Part shown: one piece after another, positions 1 to 6,170 of the stretch
How the letters are laid out: each line of letters begins with the position of its first letter
Numbering within the stretch: the first letter of the stretch is position 1
Origin: Candidatus Roizmanbacteria bacterium CG_4_10_14_0_8_um_filter_39_9
GTDB lineage: Bacteria > Patescibacteriota > Microgenomatia > UBA1406 > GWC2-37-13
Reading direction: 5' to 3'
NCBI GenBank assembly: GCA_002784505.1
Contig: PFLF01000005.1
Coordinates: forward strand, 1 to 7,165
Length of the DNA stretch: 7,165 nucleotides
Notes under the pieces: generated by a model
The model's input: the letters and a program-made list of their open reading frames with translations, nothing else
Database searches by the model: none
Told to the model about the DNA's origin: nothing
Made by a program: the position numbers and the translations under genes

Positions 1-686
1 TCACCAAACAAAGTAAATTTTTTTTCTTTCAATATTTTTTTACACTCTGCAATCCGTTTTGACACATGCGAAAGTCTAAGTTCATTAAACGGACTTGTTG
101 AGGCAAGCCGATGACCGTCGGTTGTTGAGACTTCTTTTTTTTCACGACTAACCACCGCAACAACATCAACAATGTCCCAATGTCCGGGAGGATAAATAGA
201 CTCTGCATACGAGCTTTCAGAGTCGTTCCCATCAAGCCATTCAACAAATCCGGACGGGATTGATCTGCATGCAGATCCGGATCCAATGCGAGCTAAAATT
301 GATGTTTCTTTTTCATTGAGACTTAAACCTGCGGCTGCTGCCGCGGCAACTGTCAAGGCAGCAAACCCGGAGGCGGATGAAGACAGGCCTGTTGATGAAG
401 GAAAATTATTTTGAGACATGACTTTTGCATACGTTTTAATGTTTGCTCTGTTTCGAATGAGGTTTAGATGAGCGATCACTTTTTGAATGTCTCTCATCTC
501 AGTTGATCCCTCAATCACTACCTCGTCCTTTTTATATTGATCATCAAATTCCACCGTTGTCGTAGTAAGTAAATTACTTAAGTTCATTGAGATACTCCCG
601 TTACTCGGCAAACGAAGAGCCTCATCTTTTTTCCCCCAGTATTTGATAAATGCAATGTTTGATGGTGCAACGGCTGTTTTTTTCAT
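1..686 (-). CDS. mvaD: Diphosphomevalonate decarboxylase (MVD), C-terminal end outside the window
   Basis: This enzyme carries out the ATP-dependent decarboxylation of mevalonate 5-diphosphate to isopentenyl diphosphate, the last step of the classical mevalonate route; it is cytosolic. The frame starts at ATG 686 and stays open for 228 codons to the window edge; family members are usually about 320-330 residues, so roughly 100 are missing. Family motifs seen are SNIAFIKYWGK at 9-19 (K15 matches yeast Lys18), the GHMP phosphate-binding loop NFPSSTGLSSSASGFAAL at 94-111, and GSGSACRS at 135-142 (S138 and R141 match yeast Ser155 and Arg158). The catalytic Asp (yeast Asp302) lies beyond the edge and cannot be checked. 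The start overlaps the stop of the upstream Nudix gene as ATGA. The motifs favour a true decarboxylase over the Thermoplasma-type mevalonate 3-kinase. A phosphomevalonate decarboxylase of the same family, acting on the monophosphate, is not excluded. Confidence 0.93.
   Translation of the reverse strand, partial: MKKTAVAPSNIAFIKYWGKKDEALRLPSNGSISMNLSNLLTTTTVEFDDQYKKDEVVIEGSTEMRDIQKVIAHLNLIRNRANIKTYAKVMSQNNFPSSTGLSSSASGFAALTVAAAAAAGLSLNEKETSILARIGSGSACRSIPSGFVEWLDGNDSESSYAESIYPPGHWDIVDVVAVVSREKKEVSTTDGHRLASTSPFNELRLSHVSKRIAECKKILKEKKFTLFG
262..277. repeat. 16-base perfect palindrome inside mvaD
   Basis: GATCTGCATGCAGATC equals its own reverse complement. It overlaps a second palindrome, GATCCGGATC, at 274-283, so three GATC sites fall within 22 bases. 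In the mvaD message it could form a six-base-pair stem with a four-base loop. It lies in the codons for the conserved GSGSACRS motif, which by itself explains much of the sequence, so no function is claimed. Confidence 0.6.
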
Positions 687-1186
687 AGCCAACCGAGAAT
701 CTTTAAACTTGCAAGTGAACAGGGGGTAATGCACTTTTTTATTTTTGCCATTTGTGACTTATTAAAATAATAGACTCCTTCAACCTCGTCTTTATTTATC
801 TTGAAATTCCCATCATATGTTCCTTTAAATAGCATAAACATTTCTTTTTCTTTTGGGCTTTCGGCAAGTTGTGTGGCAACATACTCAAGTTTTATGCTCC
901 GAACGCCGATTTCTTCTTCCATTTCCCGCACAGCAGCTTGAAGATATGATTCGCCCTTTGATACGTGCCCGGATGCGGAAATTGAATAAAACCCGGGTGA
1001 TGTATCCTTGGTCATGCTTCGTTTTTGAAAGGCTATTTCCCCTTTTGTATTAAAAAGAACAACATCGACTGCGCGATGAATCAAATTCCTATTCTGATGA
1101 CACTCGCCCCTTGTTCTAAACTCTTTAATGTTGTCCTGTTCATCAACGACTATAAATAGTTCTTTTTGATCATCGGTTGTTTGCAT
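683..1186 (-). CDS. IPP-isomerase-like Nudix protein with Cys-to-Ser change and an intact Nudix box
   Basis: This is a Nudix-fold protein of 167 residues, similar in size to E. coli IPP isomerase (IDI). Aligned by eye to E. coli IDI, residues H30, H37, H74, E113 and E115 match the metal and active-site residues His25, His32, His69, Glu114 and Glu116. The catalytic Cys67 is replaced by S72 (SASGH where IDI has VCGH). Residues 73-95 fit the full Nudix consensus GX5EX7REUXEEXGU, which true type 1 isomerases keep only in degenerate form. Function is therefore open: a Nudix hydrolase acting on a prenyl or other diphosphate, or a divergent isomerase. The setting between GHMP kinases and mvaD suggests isoprenoid metabolism. 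I chose ATG 1186, one base after the upstream TAA; a GTG at 1207 would add seven residues and overlap that gene by 20 bases. Neither start has a clear Shine-Dalgarno sequence. The 3' end shares ATGA with mvaD. Confidence 0.8.
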   Translation of the reverse strand: MQTTDDQKELFIVVDEQDNIKEFRTRGECHQNRNLIHRAVDVVLFNTKGEIAFQKRSMTKDTSPGFYSISASGHVSKGESYLQAAVREMEEEIGVRSIKLEYVATQLAESPKEKEMFMLFKGTYDGNFKINKDEVEGVYYFNKSQMAKIKKCITPCSLASLKILGWL

Positions 1187-1187
1187 A

Positions 1188-2102
1188 TTATGATTCAACA
1201 GTAACACCGGTTGTGTTTACATTCACGTGAATTATTTCTCCCCCAACTTTTTCAATAGCCGTCTCAATCTCCAACCTCTTAGTTTCATCAATAAGTGCGA
1301 TCATACAGTCTCCCCCACCAGCTCCCGATAACTTTGCGCCGTAAGCGCCGGCACTAACCGCTGATGATACCATATCATCAAGCTTGGGTGTACTTACTCC
1401 CAGTTTAACAAGAAGCTCCTGATTTTTATTCATCGCTTGTCCCACTTGCGTCAGATCGTTTGAGAGAAGCCCTTTTTTTGCCCGTTCGACAAGAGTTTTC
1501 ATGGAATTAAAAATTGATTCCATCTCCTCTTTTTTTGATTTAAAAGCCTCTGCAACACGCCTGATATAAAATGGAGTATCTGCCTTTATTCCGGAATAAC
1601 CAACGACCAGCGGAAGTGATTTGATATGAAGGGGCTCGATAACTTTTCCACCGACAACATATTCAAGTGTTTCGCCGTAAGTTGCGGCAGCTATATCGAA
1701 TCCTGATCCCACTCCCTGAATAAGCAGATTGACATGGTAACTCATTTGAAAAAGTTCCCGCAGATTCATTTGTTTATTAAATAAAAGACTTAGTGCTTTA
1801 AAGGTGGCAACGGTCACGGCCGATGATGAGCCAAGGCCAACTTGATGAGAAAAGTCCCCCTTTGTTTTAATACGAACCGACTCTTTTATCTGAAACTGTT
1901 CTTTAAAATAGGCAATGGACTCAAGAACAAACCGGCTTTCTTTCACCTGCGGAGTAATAATGTCATCATTGTCACTCTCTATCACCTCCGCCTCCACATA
2001 GAGTCTTTTATCAACGGCGGTAACAAGACAGGGATATCCATATACCACACTGTGGTCGCCCAATAGGAGAAGTTTGCCTGGCGCTGATACTTTTATACTC
2101 AT
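1188..2102 (-). CDS. mvaK2: GHMP kinase, probably phosphomevalonate kinase
   Basis: This is a GHMP-superfamily ATP-dependent kinase of 304 residues. The likely reaction is mevalonate 5-phosphate to mevalonate 5-diphosphate, supplying the decarboxylase two genes downstream. Motif 1 is APGKLLLLGDHSVVYG at 7-22, with Asp where GEH is usual. The phosphate loop VGLGSSSAVTVATFKAL is at 88-104, GSGFDIAAATYG at 132-143 carries the probable catalytic D136, and glycine motif 3, KLSGAGGGDCMIAL, is at 257-270. The SGAGGGDC form resembles pneumococcal phosphomevalonate kinase, whereas mevalonate kinases usually have TGAGGGGC. GYSGIKADT near 168-176 also recalls the WTGKPAST-like segment of that family. 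A second mevalonate kinase remains possible, because motif 1 and the C-terminus are mevalonate-kinase-like. I chose ATG 2102 because it forms an ATGA overlap with the upstream stop, as at two other junctions here. ATG 2117 would add five residues and a 19-base overlap. Confidence 0.72.
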   Translation of the reverse strand: MSIKVSAPGKLLLLGDHSVVYGYPCLVTAVDKRLYVEAEVIESDNDDIITPQVKESRFVLESIAYFKEQFQIKESVRIKTKGDFSHQVGLGSSSAVTVATFKALSLLFNKQMNLRELFQMSYHVNLLIQGVGSGFDIAAATYGETLEYVVGGKVIEPLHIKSLPLVVGYSGIKADTPFYIRRVAEAFKSKKEEMESIFNSMKTLVERAKKGLLSNDLTQVGQAMNKNQELLVKLGVSTPKLDDMVSSAVSAGAYGAKLSGAGGGDCMIALIDETKRLEIETAIEKVGGEIIHVNVNTTGVTVES

Positions 2103-3031
2103 AGTTCTTTTTTGCATCCTTCCAACGTTGGAGAAAATGGAATATATGGAATTTTACTAATTTCTAAGTGATTTTTTAGCCCTTCAAGATCTTCTGCATA
2201 GAAAAGAATGAACCCAGATCCCTTTTTCAATCCTCCTCCCCCTGTTATTTTTCCGACTCCCAACTTCTCAAGATACTTAAGTATTCCAACGGCTTTTTTT
2301 GACACGACTCCCAAATCAACCAGCGCTTTTTGATTTTCAGAAATTGTTTTTTTGAAGAAAGCAACGTCTTCCTTCATTAAGGAGACCACTAGTTGCTTTA
2401 CATTTTTCTCAATCTGATTCAAAAGCTTTTCCACCCGGCTCGTTTCTTTATTATATCTTGTCCCGACCATTTCTACCATTTGTCCCGTTGATTCAATAGG
2501 ATGCCCCGTATCAATGAGGATTAATTTATCGGAAATATTTTTTGGTATCTTCAAATTCAGCCTTGAAATGTTTTTTAAAAATTCAAATTCCTTACGGTAA
2601 TAGATCAGTCCCCCAAAACAAGAAGCGCTTACATCAACCCCTGACGGATGTAAGTGGAACAATTTTTCAATCCGGTATGCGCAGTTATTGATCTCTTCAG
2701 ACGAATTCTCTTTACCGGTATAAAATTCCAAAAGAGCAGCTGCGGCCGCAACTGATAGTGCAGCAGATGATCCAAGACCACGTCCAACTGGAATATTTGA
2801 CTTGACCGAGAGATGTATGCTCTTGTCAGAATGGGTAATTTTTTTGCTTGTAAGGTATTGTTGTACGACTTTGATTATTTGAATAAACGAAGTTTTTGTT
2901 TCTTTTTTTCCTTCTTCCACCGTTACGGTAAGACGAAGATTTATTGCGGTAACAAGTGCGGGTTTACCATACACAACGGCATGCTCACCTGACAGATATA
3001 CTCTTCCAGGGGATGAATATGCTAGATACAT
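2099..3031 (-). CDS. mvaK1: Mevalonate kinase
   Basis: This GHMP kinase, 310 residues, phosphorylates mevalonate to mevalonate 5-phosphate, the entry to the lower mevalonate route. Motif 1 is SPGRVYLSGEHAVVYG at 7-22. The phosphate loop IPVGRGLGSSAALSVA is at 80-95. HPSGVD at 128-133 gives catalytic D133, with E122 eleven residues before it, as for Glu193 and Asp204 of rat mevalonate kinase. The C-terminal segment near 299-305 (FSPTLEG) fits the family ending. Two features are odd: Lys13 of the rat enzyme (APGK) is Arg here (R10), and the third glycine motif reads TGGGGLKKGSGF instead of TGAGGGGC. It follows ispG after 12 bases and overlaps the next kinase as ATGA. No Shine-Dalgarno sequence precedes ATG 3031. 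This is the first mevalonate-route gene after the MEP genes. The family call is firm, and the distinction from the neighbouring kinase rests on the HPSGVD motif. Confidence 0.87.
   Translation of the reverse strand: MYLAYSSPGRVYLSGEHAVVYGKPALVTAINLRLTVTVEEGKKETKTSFIQIIKVVQQYLTSKKITHSDKSIHLSVKSNIPVGRGLGSSAALSVAAAAALLEFYTGKENSSEEINNCAYRIEKLFHLHPSGVDVSASCFGGLIYYRKEFEFLKNISRLNLKIPKNISDKLILIDTGHPIESTGQMVEMVGTRYNKETSRVEKLLNQIEKNVKQLVVSLMKEDVAFFKKTISENQKALVDLGVVSKKAVGILKYLEKLGVGKITGGGGLKKGSGFILFYAEDLEGLKNHLEISKIPYIPFSPTLEGCKKEL
2118..2123 (-). promoter_or_regulatory. Purine-rich GGAAGG upstream of the mvaK2 start
   Basis: The minus strand reads GGAAGG directly before ATG 2117 and 15 bases before ATG 2102. 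It is too close to the first ATG and too far from the second for an ideal ribosome binding site. It also lies inside the coding end of mvaK1. It is one of the few Shine-Dalgarno-like stretches next to any start in the window, so it is listed as a weak candidate only. The ATGA overlap at 2099-2102 is the stronger argument for the start chosen. Confidence 0.25.
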
Positions 3032-3043
3032 GACATGATCATA

Positions 3044-4159
3044 TTAATTTCGAATGTTTTTTATCTCATCCTTATATCCTTTTTCGTTCAGCACTTTTTT
3101 TATTTCATCAATAAATAGTGCAAACATCTCGTTTTCTTTAACCGATTTTATTACTTTCCCCTTTTTCATGATTGCAGCCTGTCCTTTTCCGCCGCAAAGT
3201 CCAATATCGGCAAAGCTTGCTTCCCCCGGACCGTTTACAACACATCCCATAACCGCAACCTTGATGGGCGCATTCACATCTTTAAGAATGTGTTCTACTT
3301 TATTCGCTAGTCCTATCAAATCTATTTCTGTCCTTCCGCATGTTGGGCAAGAAATAATTTCAACTCCTTTTTGTCTGAGCTTTAATGCTTTGAGTATTTC
3401 CCATCCAACCCGCACCTGTTCTTGAGGTGCGCCACTGATTGATACCCTAATTGTGTCTCCGATTCCCTCAGATAGAATTGCGCCAATACCCACGGCGCTT
3501 TTAATGCTTCCGCTCCGCACAGTACCCGCCTCAGTTATTCCCACGTGCAGTGGATAGTTATAACGCATAGCATATAATAAATGAACATCTTTTGTGACGT
3601 TTACGTCCGACCCTTTCAAGGAAACGACTATATCATGGAAATCCAAATCTTCAAGAATTTTTATATGGCGAGTTGCCGATTCAAGCATTACTCGAGGTAT
3701 CCCGTATTTTCCGTACTTGGCGAATAAATCTTTTTCAAGAGAGCCCATATTTATTCCAATTCGGATGGGAATATTCTTCCCCTTACATGCTTTGACGATT
3801 GCCTCAACTTTTTCCTTTGACCCGATATTTCCTGGATTAAACCTTACCTTATCAACGCCCTGCTTTATGGCTTCAAGGGCAGATAAATATTGAAATTGGA
3901 CATCTGCGACGATCGGAATATGAATCTGTTTTTTGATTTCCCCAATTGCTTTTGCAGACTGTAAATCTGATGTGGCTACCCGAATAATTTCGCAACCCGC
4001 CTTTTCAAGAAGAATAATTTGTCTAACGGTTGCATCTACATCATATGTTTTTGTTTGTGTCATTGATTGAACCAAGACTGGATTTCCTCCGCCAATCTTG
4101 AGATTTCCTATTTTTATTACCCTTGTCTCGCTTCTCCTTATGATTTTATGTTTGTCCAT
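3044..4159 (-). CDS. ispG: HMBPP synthase IspG (GcpE), 4Fe-4S enzyme
   Basis: IspG carries out the reductive ring opening of methylerythritol 2,4-cyclodiphosphate to HMBPP, the second-last MEP step. It is a cytosolic enzyme with a 4Fe-4S cluster, fed by flavodoxin or ferredoxin. The 371 residues match the short bacterial form (E. coli is about 372) without the plant or chlamydial insert domain. The N-terminal TIM-barrel part shows IGGGNPVLVQSMTQT at 22-36, RFNPGNIG at 106-113, PIRIGINMGSLEKDL at 131-145 and GITEAG at 207-212. The C-terminal cluster domain has C271 and C274 (CPTC), C306 and E313 (GCVVNGPGE), matching E. coli Cys270, Cys273, Cys305 and Glu312. One small change is ADVQFQY where ADIHFDY is usual. 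The start at ATG 4159 overlaps the end of ispE by 22 bases, and no later Met precedes the conserved region. It is the last MEP gene before the mevalonate genes; ispH is not adjacent. Confidence 0.97.
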   Translation of the reverse strand: MDKHKIIRRSETRVIKIGNLKIGGGNPVLVQSMTQTKTYDVDATVRQIILLEKAGCEIIRVATSDLQSAKAIGEIKKQIHIPIVADVQFQYLSALEAIKQGVDKVRFNPGNIGSKEKVEAIVKACKGKNIPIRIGINMGSLEKDLFAKYGKYGIPRVMLESATRHIKILEDLDFHDIVVSLKGSDVNVTKDVHLLYAMRYNYPLHVGITEAGTVRSGSIKSAVGIGAILSEGIGDTIRVSISGAPQEQVRVGWEILKALKLRQKGVEIISCPTCGRTEIDLIGLANKVEHILKDVNAPIKVAVMGCVVNGPGEASFADIGLCGGKGQAAIMKKGKVIKSVKENEMFALFIDEIKKVLNEKGYKDEIKNIRN

Positions 4160-5004
4160 ACTAATGTTTTGTATTGAACTTGTAAATTATTAAACGCCAT
4201 CAAGGCCAGTTTTTCTGTATCATATATCCCAACAACGGTTAAGCCGGACCCAGCAACGTACTCAGCCAAAGCTCCATTTTTATGTAAACTATTTTTTATT
4301 GACCTGACTTCCGGAAAAAGATGCTCAATGGTCGTGTCAAAATCGTTATATATGCTGTTTAAAAAGATATTTTTATCACCATTTAATAGCGCTTTTTTCA
4401 TGTTTCGCAATTTATAAACATGATTCCCTATTTTATCAATGTGCAGATGCGAATACATCCATGATGTTGATGGCTTTTGAACTGCTGGCGTAACTAATAC
4501 TGCCCACAGACTAAAGGGTTTATGTTGTATTGACTTTACTTTATTTCCTATTCCCGTTATCTCACATAATCCCCCTCGCATCGAATAGAATACGTCGCTT
4601 CCTAAAGAGCTGCATATTTTATTCATTGTTGCTTTTTTTTTTACATTCCATAATTGCAAAAGAGATCTCAGTGTCATCGCCGCATCACTGCTTCCTCCAC
4701 CCAATCCTGCACAAACAGGAATTTTTTTTAGCAAGGTTATTTTTACTCCCAACTGTGAATTACCAATTTCTTTTTTTAGCAAAGATGCCGCTCGATATAC
4801 TAAATTTTCTTTTGTTTGTAATTCTTTTACGTTACATATGAGGCTGATTTTTTTTGGTTGGGCCTCAAATGTGAGTTCATCATATAGATTCAATTCAGAG
4901 TTTATAAAATGAATCTGAAAATATCCTGTCTTTTTTTTATACGAAGGATTCGCCAGTATGTGAAGATTTAAATTTAGCTTAGCAAACGCTTTTTCTTTAA
5001 TCAT
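4138..5004 (-). CDS. ispE: CDP-methylerythritol kinase IspE
   Basis: This GHMP kinase phosphorylates the 2-hydroxyl of CDP-methylerythritol in the MEP pathway. Its 288 residues are typical for the family. Seen are FAKLNLNL at 7-14 with the conserved Lys (K9), the phosphate loop IPVCAGLGGGSSDAAMTL at 95-112, GSDVFYS at 135-141 with catalytic D137, GIGNKV at 151-156, and AGSGLTVVG at 251-259 where SGSGP is usual. The substrate motif DGYH is TGYF at 26-29, so the His that packs on the cytidine in E. coli (His26) is Phe. The start forms an ATGA overlap with the stop of ispF, and the end overlaps ispG by 22 bases. The coding strand contains a run of ten A (VKKK, residues 121-124). This is among the more AT-rich parts of the window. 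The identification is supported by motifs and by position among ispD, ispF and ispG. Confidence 0.93.
   Translation of the reverse strand: MIKEKAFAKLNLNLHILANPSYKKKTGYFQIHFINSELNLYDELTFEAQPKKISLICNVKELQTKENLVYRAASLLKKEIGNSQLGVKITLLKKIPVCAGLGGGSSDAAMTLRSLLQLWNVKKKATMNKICSSLGSDVFYSMRGGLCEITGIGNKVKSIQHKPFSLWAVLVTPAVQKPSTSWMYSHLHIDKIGNHVYKLRNMKKALLNGDKNIFLNSIYNDFDTTIEHLFPEVRSIKNSLHKNGALAEYVAGSGLTVVGIYDTEKLALMAFNNLQVQYKTLVWTNIKS
4633..4642 (-). repeat. Run of ten A in the ispE coding strand
   Basis: The plus strand has ten consecutive T, so the ispE message has ten consecutive A spanning the end of the Val codon and three Lys codons (residues 121-124). It is the longest homopolymer I found. Runs of seven or eight A also occur in mvaD (18-25 and 135-142) and near the start of ispE (4931-4938). 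The reading frame is intact as given. Confidence 0.9.
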
Positions 5005-5489
5005 TCCTGTTTAATTAAACTTACGATTGAAAAACATTGAATACCCTTTCCCTTTGCGAAACTACTTAAACCGTCCCCACTTGTTGCTGCGATTCCAATA
5101 TTGTCTTTACCTATTTTCAGTAGAGATGAAAGCGACGAAACCATTTTTTCCAGATGGATCTCAAGTCGCGGACACCCCGCTTCAATCGAAATTGAAATAT
5201 TATTAACCTGATATCCAGCATGCCTTACTTTGTCTATGGCTACAAGGAGATATTCTCTGCCGTCTGTAACTCCGGACCTGCATAAGGGGCCAGCATAACT
5301 GTCAAAAGAACCGAGACCTAATGCAGTATTTATTGCATTACACAAACTATGAATAAGAATATCTCCGTCTGAGTCAGCATCTACCTCAATATTCAAGTCA
5401 ATGATCACACCGCCAAGAGTAAGGGGTTTTTTTGAATTGATCTTTTTGTGAATCTTATGACTATCCTGTCCGATCCCTATTTTGAACAT
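5001..5489 (-). CDS. ispF: Methylerythritol cyclodiphosphate synthase IspF, divergent type
   Basis: IspF converts CDP-methylerythritol 2-phosphate to methylerythritol 2,4-cyclodiphosphate with release of CMP. It is a metal-dependent homotrimer in other bacteria. The 162 residues match the usual length. The metal ligands are present as GQDSH (D9, H11) and H47 in DGDILIH. Several signature segments differ from the E. coli type: HSDGD is DSDGD at 39-43, the FPDTDP segment is replaced by AGPLCRSGVTDGREYL at 66-81, and the CMP-side motif ATTTEKLGF is ATSGDGLSSF at 135-144. From memory these variants (GIGQDSH, GITDSxxYL, ATSGEGLSDF, GVQCF) match chlamydial IspF, so this looks like a real subfamily and not a damaged gene. 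The gene starts three bases after the ispD stop and shares ATGA with ispE. No Shine-Dalgarno sequence is visible before the ATG. Confidence 0.93.
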   Translation of the reverse strand: MFKIGIGQDSHKIHKKINSKKPLTLGGVIIDLNIEVDADSDGDILIHSLCNAINTALGLGSFDSYAGPLCRSGVTDGREYLLVAIDKVRHAGYQVNNISISIEAGCPRLEIHLEKMVSSLSSLLKIGKDNIGIAATSGDGLSSFAKGKGIQCFSIVSLIKQE

Positions 5490-5492
5490 ACG

Positions 5493-6170
5493 TCATGCTT
5501 TATAAACTTCTAATATCCGCTCCGCAATATATACATCGTTGGGTTGGGTAACTTTAATATTTACCTCGTCTCCCTCAACGATTCGTACTCTTATTCCCAT
5601 ATTTGCAACCAACTCTGCATCATCTGTCGGTATAAAATATTTTCTTTTAATGGCTCTTTTTAGCGCATTTAAAATTATTTCCCGTTTAAAACCCTGCGGC
5701 GTCTGTCCCAACCACGTATTTTTTCTTACAAATGATTTTTTGACATAAGCTCCTGTGCTATATTTTACGCTGGTTGTTGGATGTACTCCCACTGTTACCG
5801 CCGGGTATTTCAAAACAGCGTCAATCACACTCTCAATTACATGGGGTGGAGGAAATGGACGACAGCCGTCATGAGCAAGAATGAGGTCGCCTTTTGAAGC
5901 AATTATTCCGTTGTATTCGGATATAATCCTTTCACTCCCTCCTTCAACAGTCTTAATTGAAACACCAACATCTTTTGCTATGGAATGGAGTTTTTTGAAA
6001 TCTTCCTGCTTTGCAACAACAATAATCTCATCAATTTTCTTTACCCTGCTAAAATGCTTGAGGGTATACCATATTAACGGTTTTCCTTTTATCAGCATAA
6101 GAATTTTATGCTTACCAATTCTTGATCCGTTTCCCGCAGCAGTCAATATAACGGAAATCTTTTTATTCAT
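5493..6170 (-). CDS. ispD: Methylerythritol 4-phosphate cytidylyltransferase IspD
   Basis: IspD joins methylerythritol 4-phosphate with CTP to give CDP-methylerythritol, the third MEP step. The 225 residues are full length for the family and form one nucleotidyltransferase domain. The N-terminal nucleotide loop AAGNGSRIG is at 11-19, with R17 as in the GxGxRMG consensus. The following PKQ(Y/F)L motif is degraded to HKILML at 21-26, but a Lys (K22) remains where E. coli has Lys27. HDGCRP at 100-105 keeps the Asp and Arg of HDAARP. Further matches are GQTPQGF at 155-161, TDDAELV at 182-188 and VEGDEVNIKVTQPND at 198-212, with K206 matching E. coli Lys213. The start overlaps the dxr stop by 8 bases, and ispF follows after 3 bases. 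IspD and IspF are separate proteins here, unlike the fused IspDF of some bacteria. Confidence 0.95.
   Translation of the reverse strand: MNKKISVILTAAGNGSRIGKHKILMLIKGKPLIWYTLKHFSRVKKIDEIIVVAKQEDFKKLHSIAKDVGVSIKTVEGGSERIISEYNGIIASKGDLILAHDGCRPFPPPHVIESVIDAVLKYPAVTVGVHPTTSVKYSTGAYVKKSFVRKNTWLGQTPQGFKREIILNALKRAIKRKYFIPTDDAELVANMGIRVRIVEGDEVNIKVTQPNDVYIAERILEVYKA

Noticed and set aside
29..286. 85-codon minus-strand open frame
   Set aside because: It lies in another frame inside mvaD, whose own frame carries the family motifs and runs from 686 to the edge. It has no recognisable motif.
683..1186. Plain call of type 1 IPP isomerase (idi)
   Set aside because: The catalytic Cys is Ser and the Nudix box is complete, so the gene symbol is withheld despite the overall similarity and the setting.
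2121..2132. 12-base palindrome TCCAACGTTGGA near the mvaK1-mvaK2 junction, as a possible terminator or operator
   Set aside because: It allows only a four-base-pair stem, has no following T run on the minus strand, and lies inside the mvaK1 coding end before a tightly coupled gene.
3054..3425. Plus-strand open frame of 123 codons opposite ispG
   Set aside because: It is antisense to the conserved C-terminal part of ispG, with Ser/Phe-rich composition typical of the reverse complement of a Lys-rich gene, and has no family features.
4530..4841. Plus-strand open frame of 103 codons with hydrophobic stretches
   Set aside because: It is a shadow opposite ispE. The Leu/Phe-rich composition comes from reversed Lys and Glu codons and does not indicate real membrane segments.
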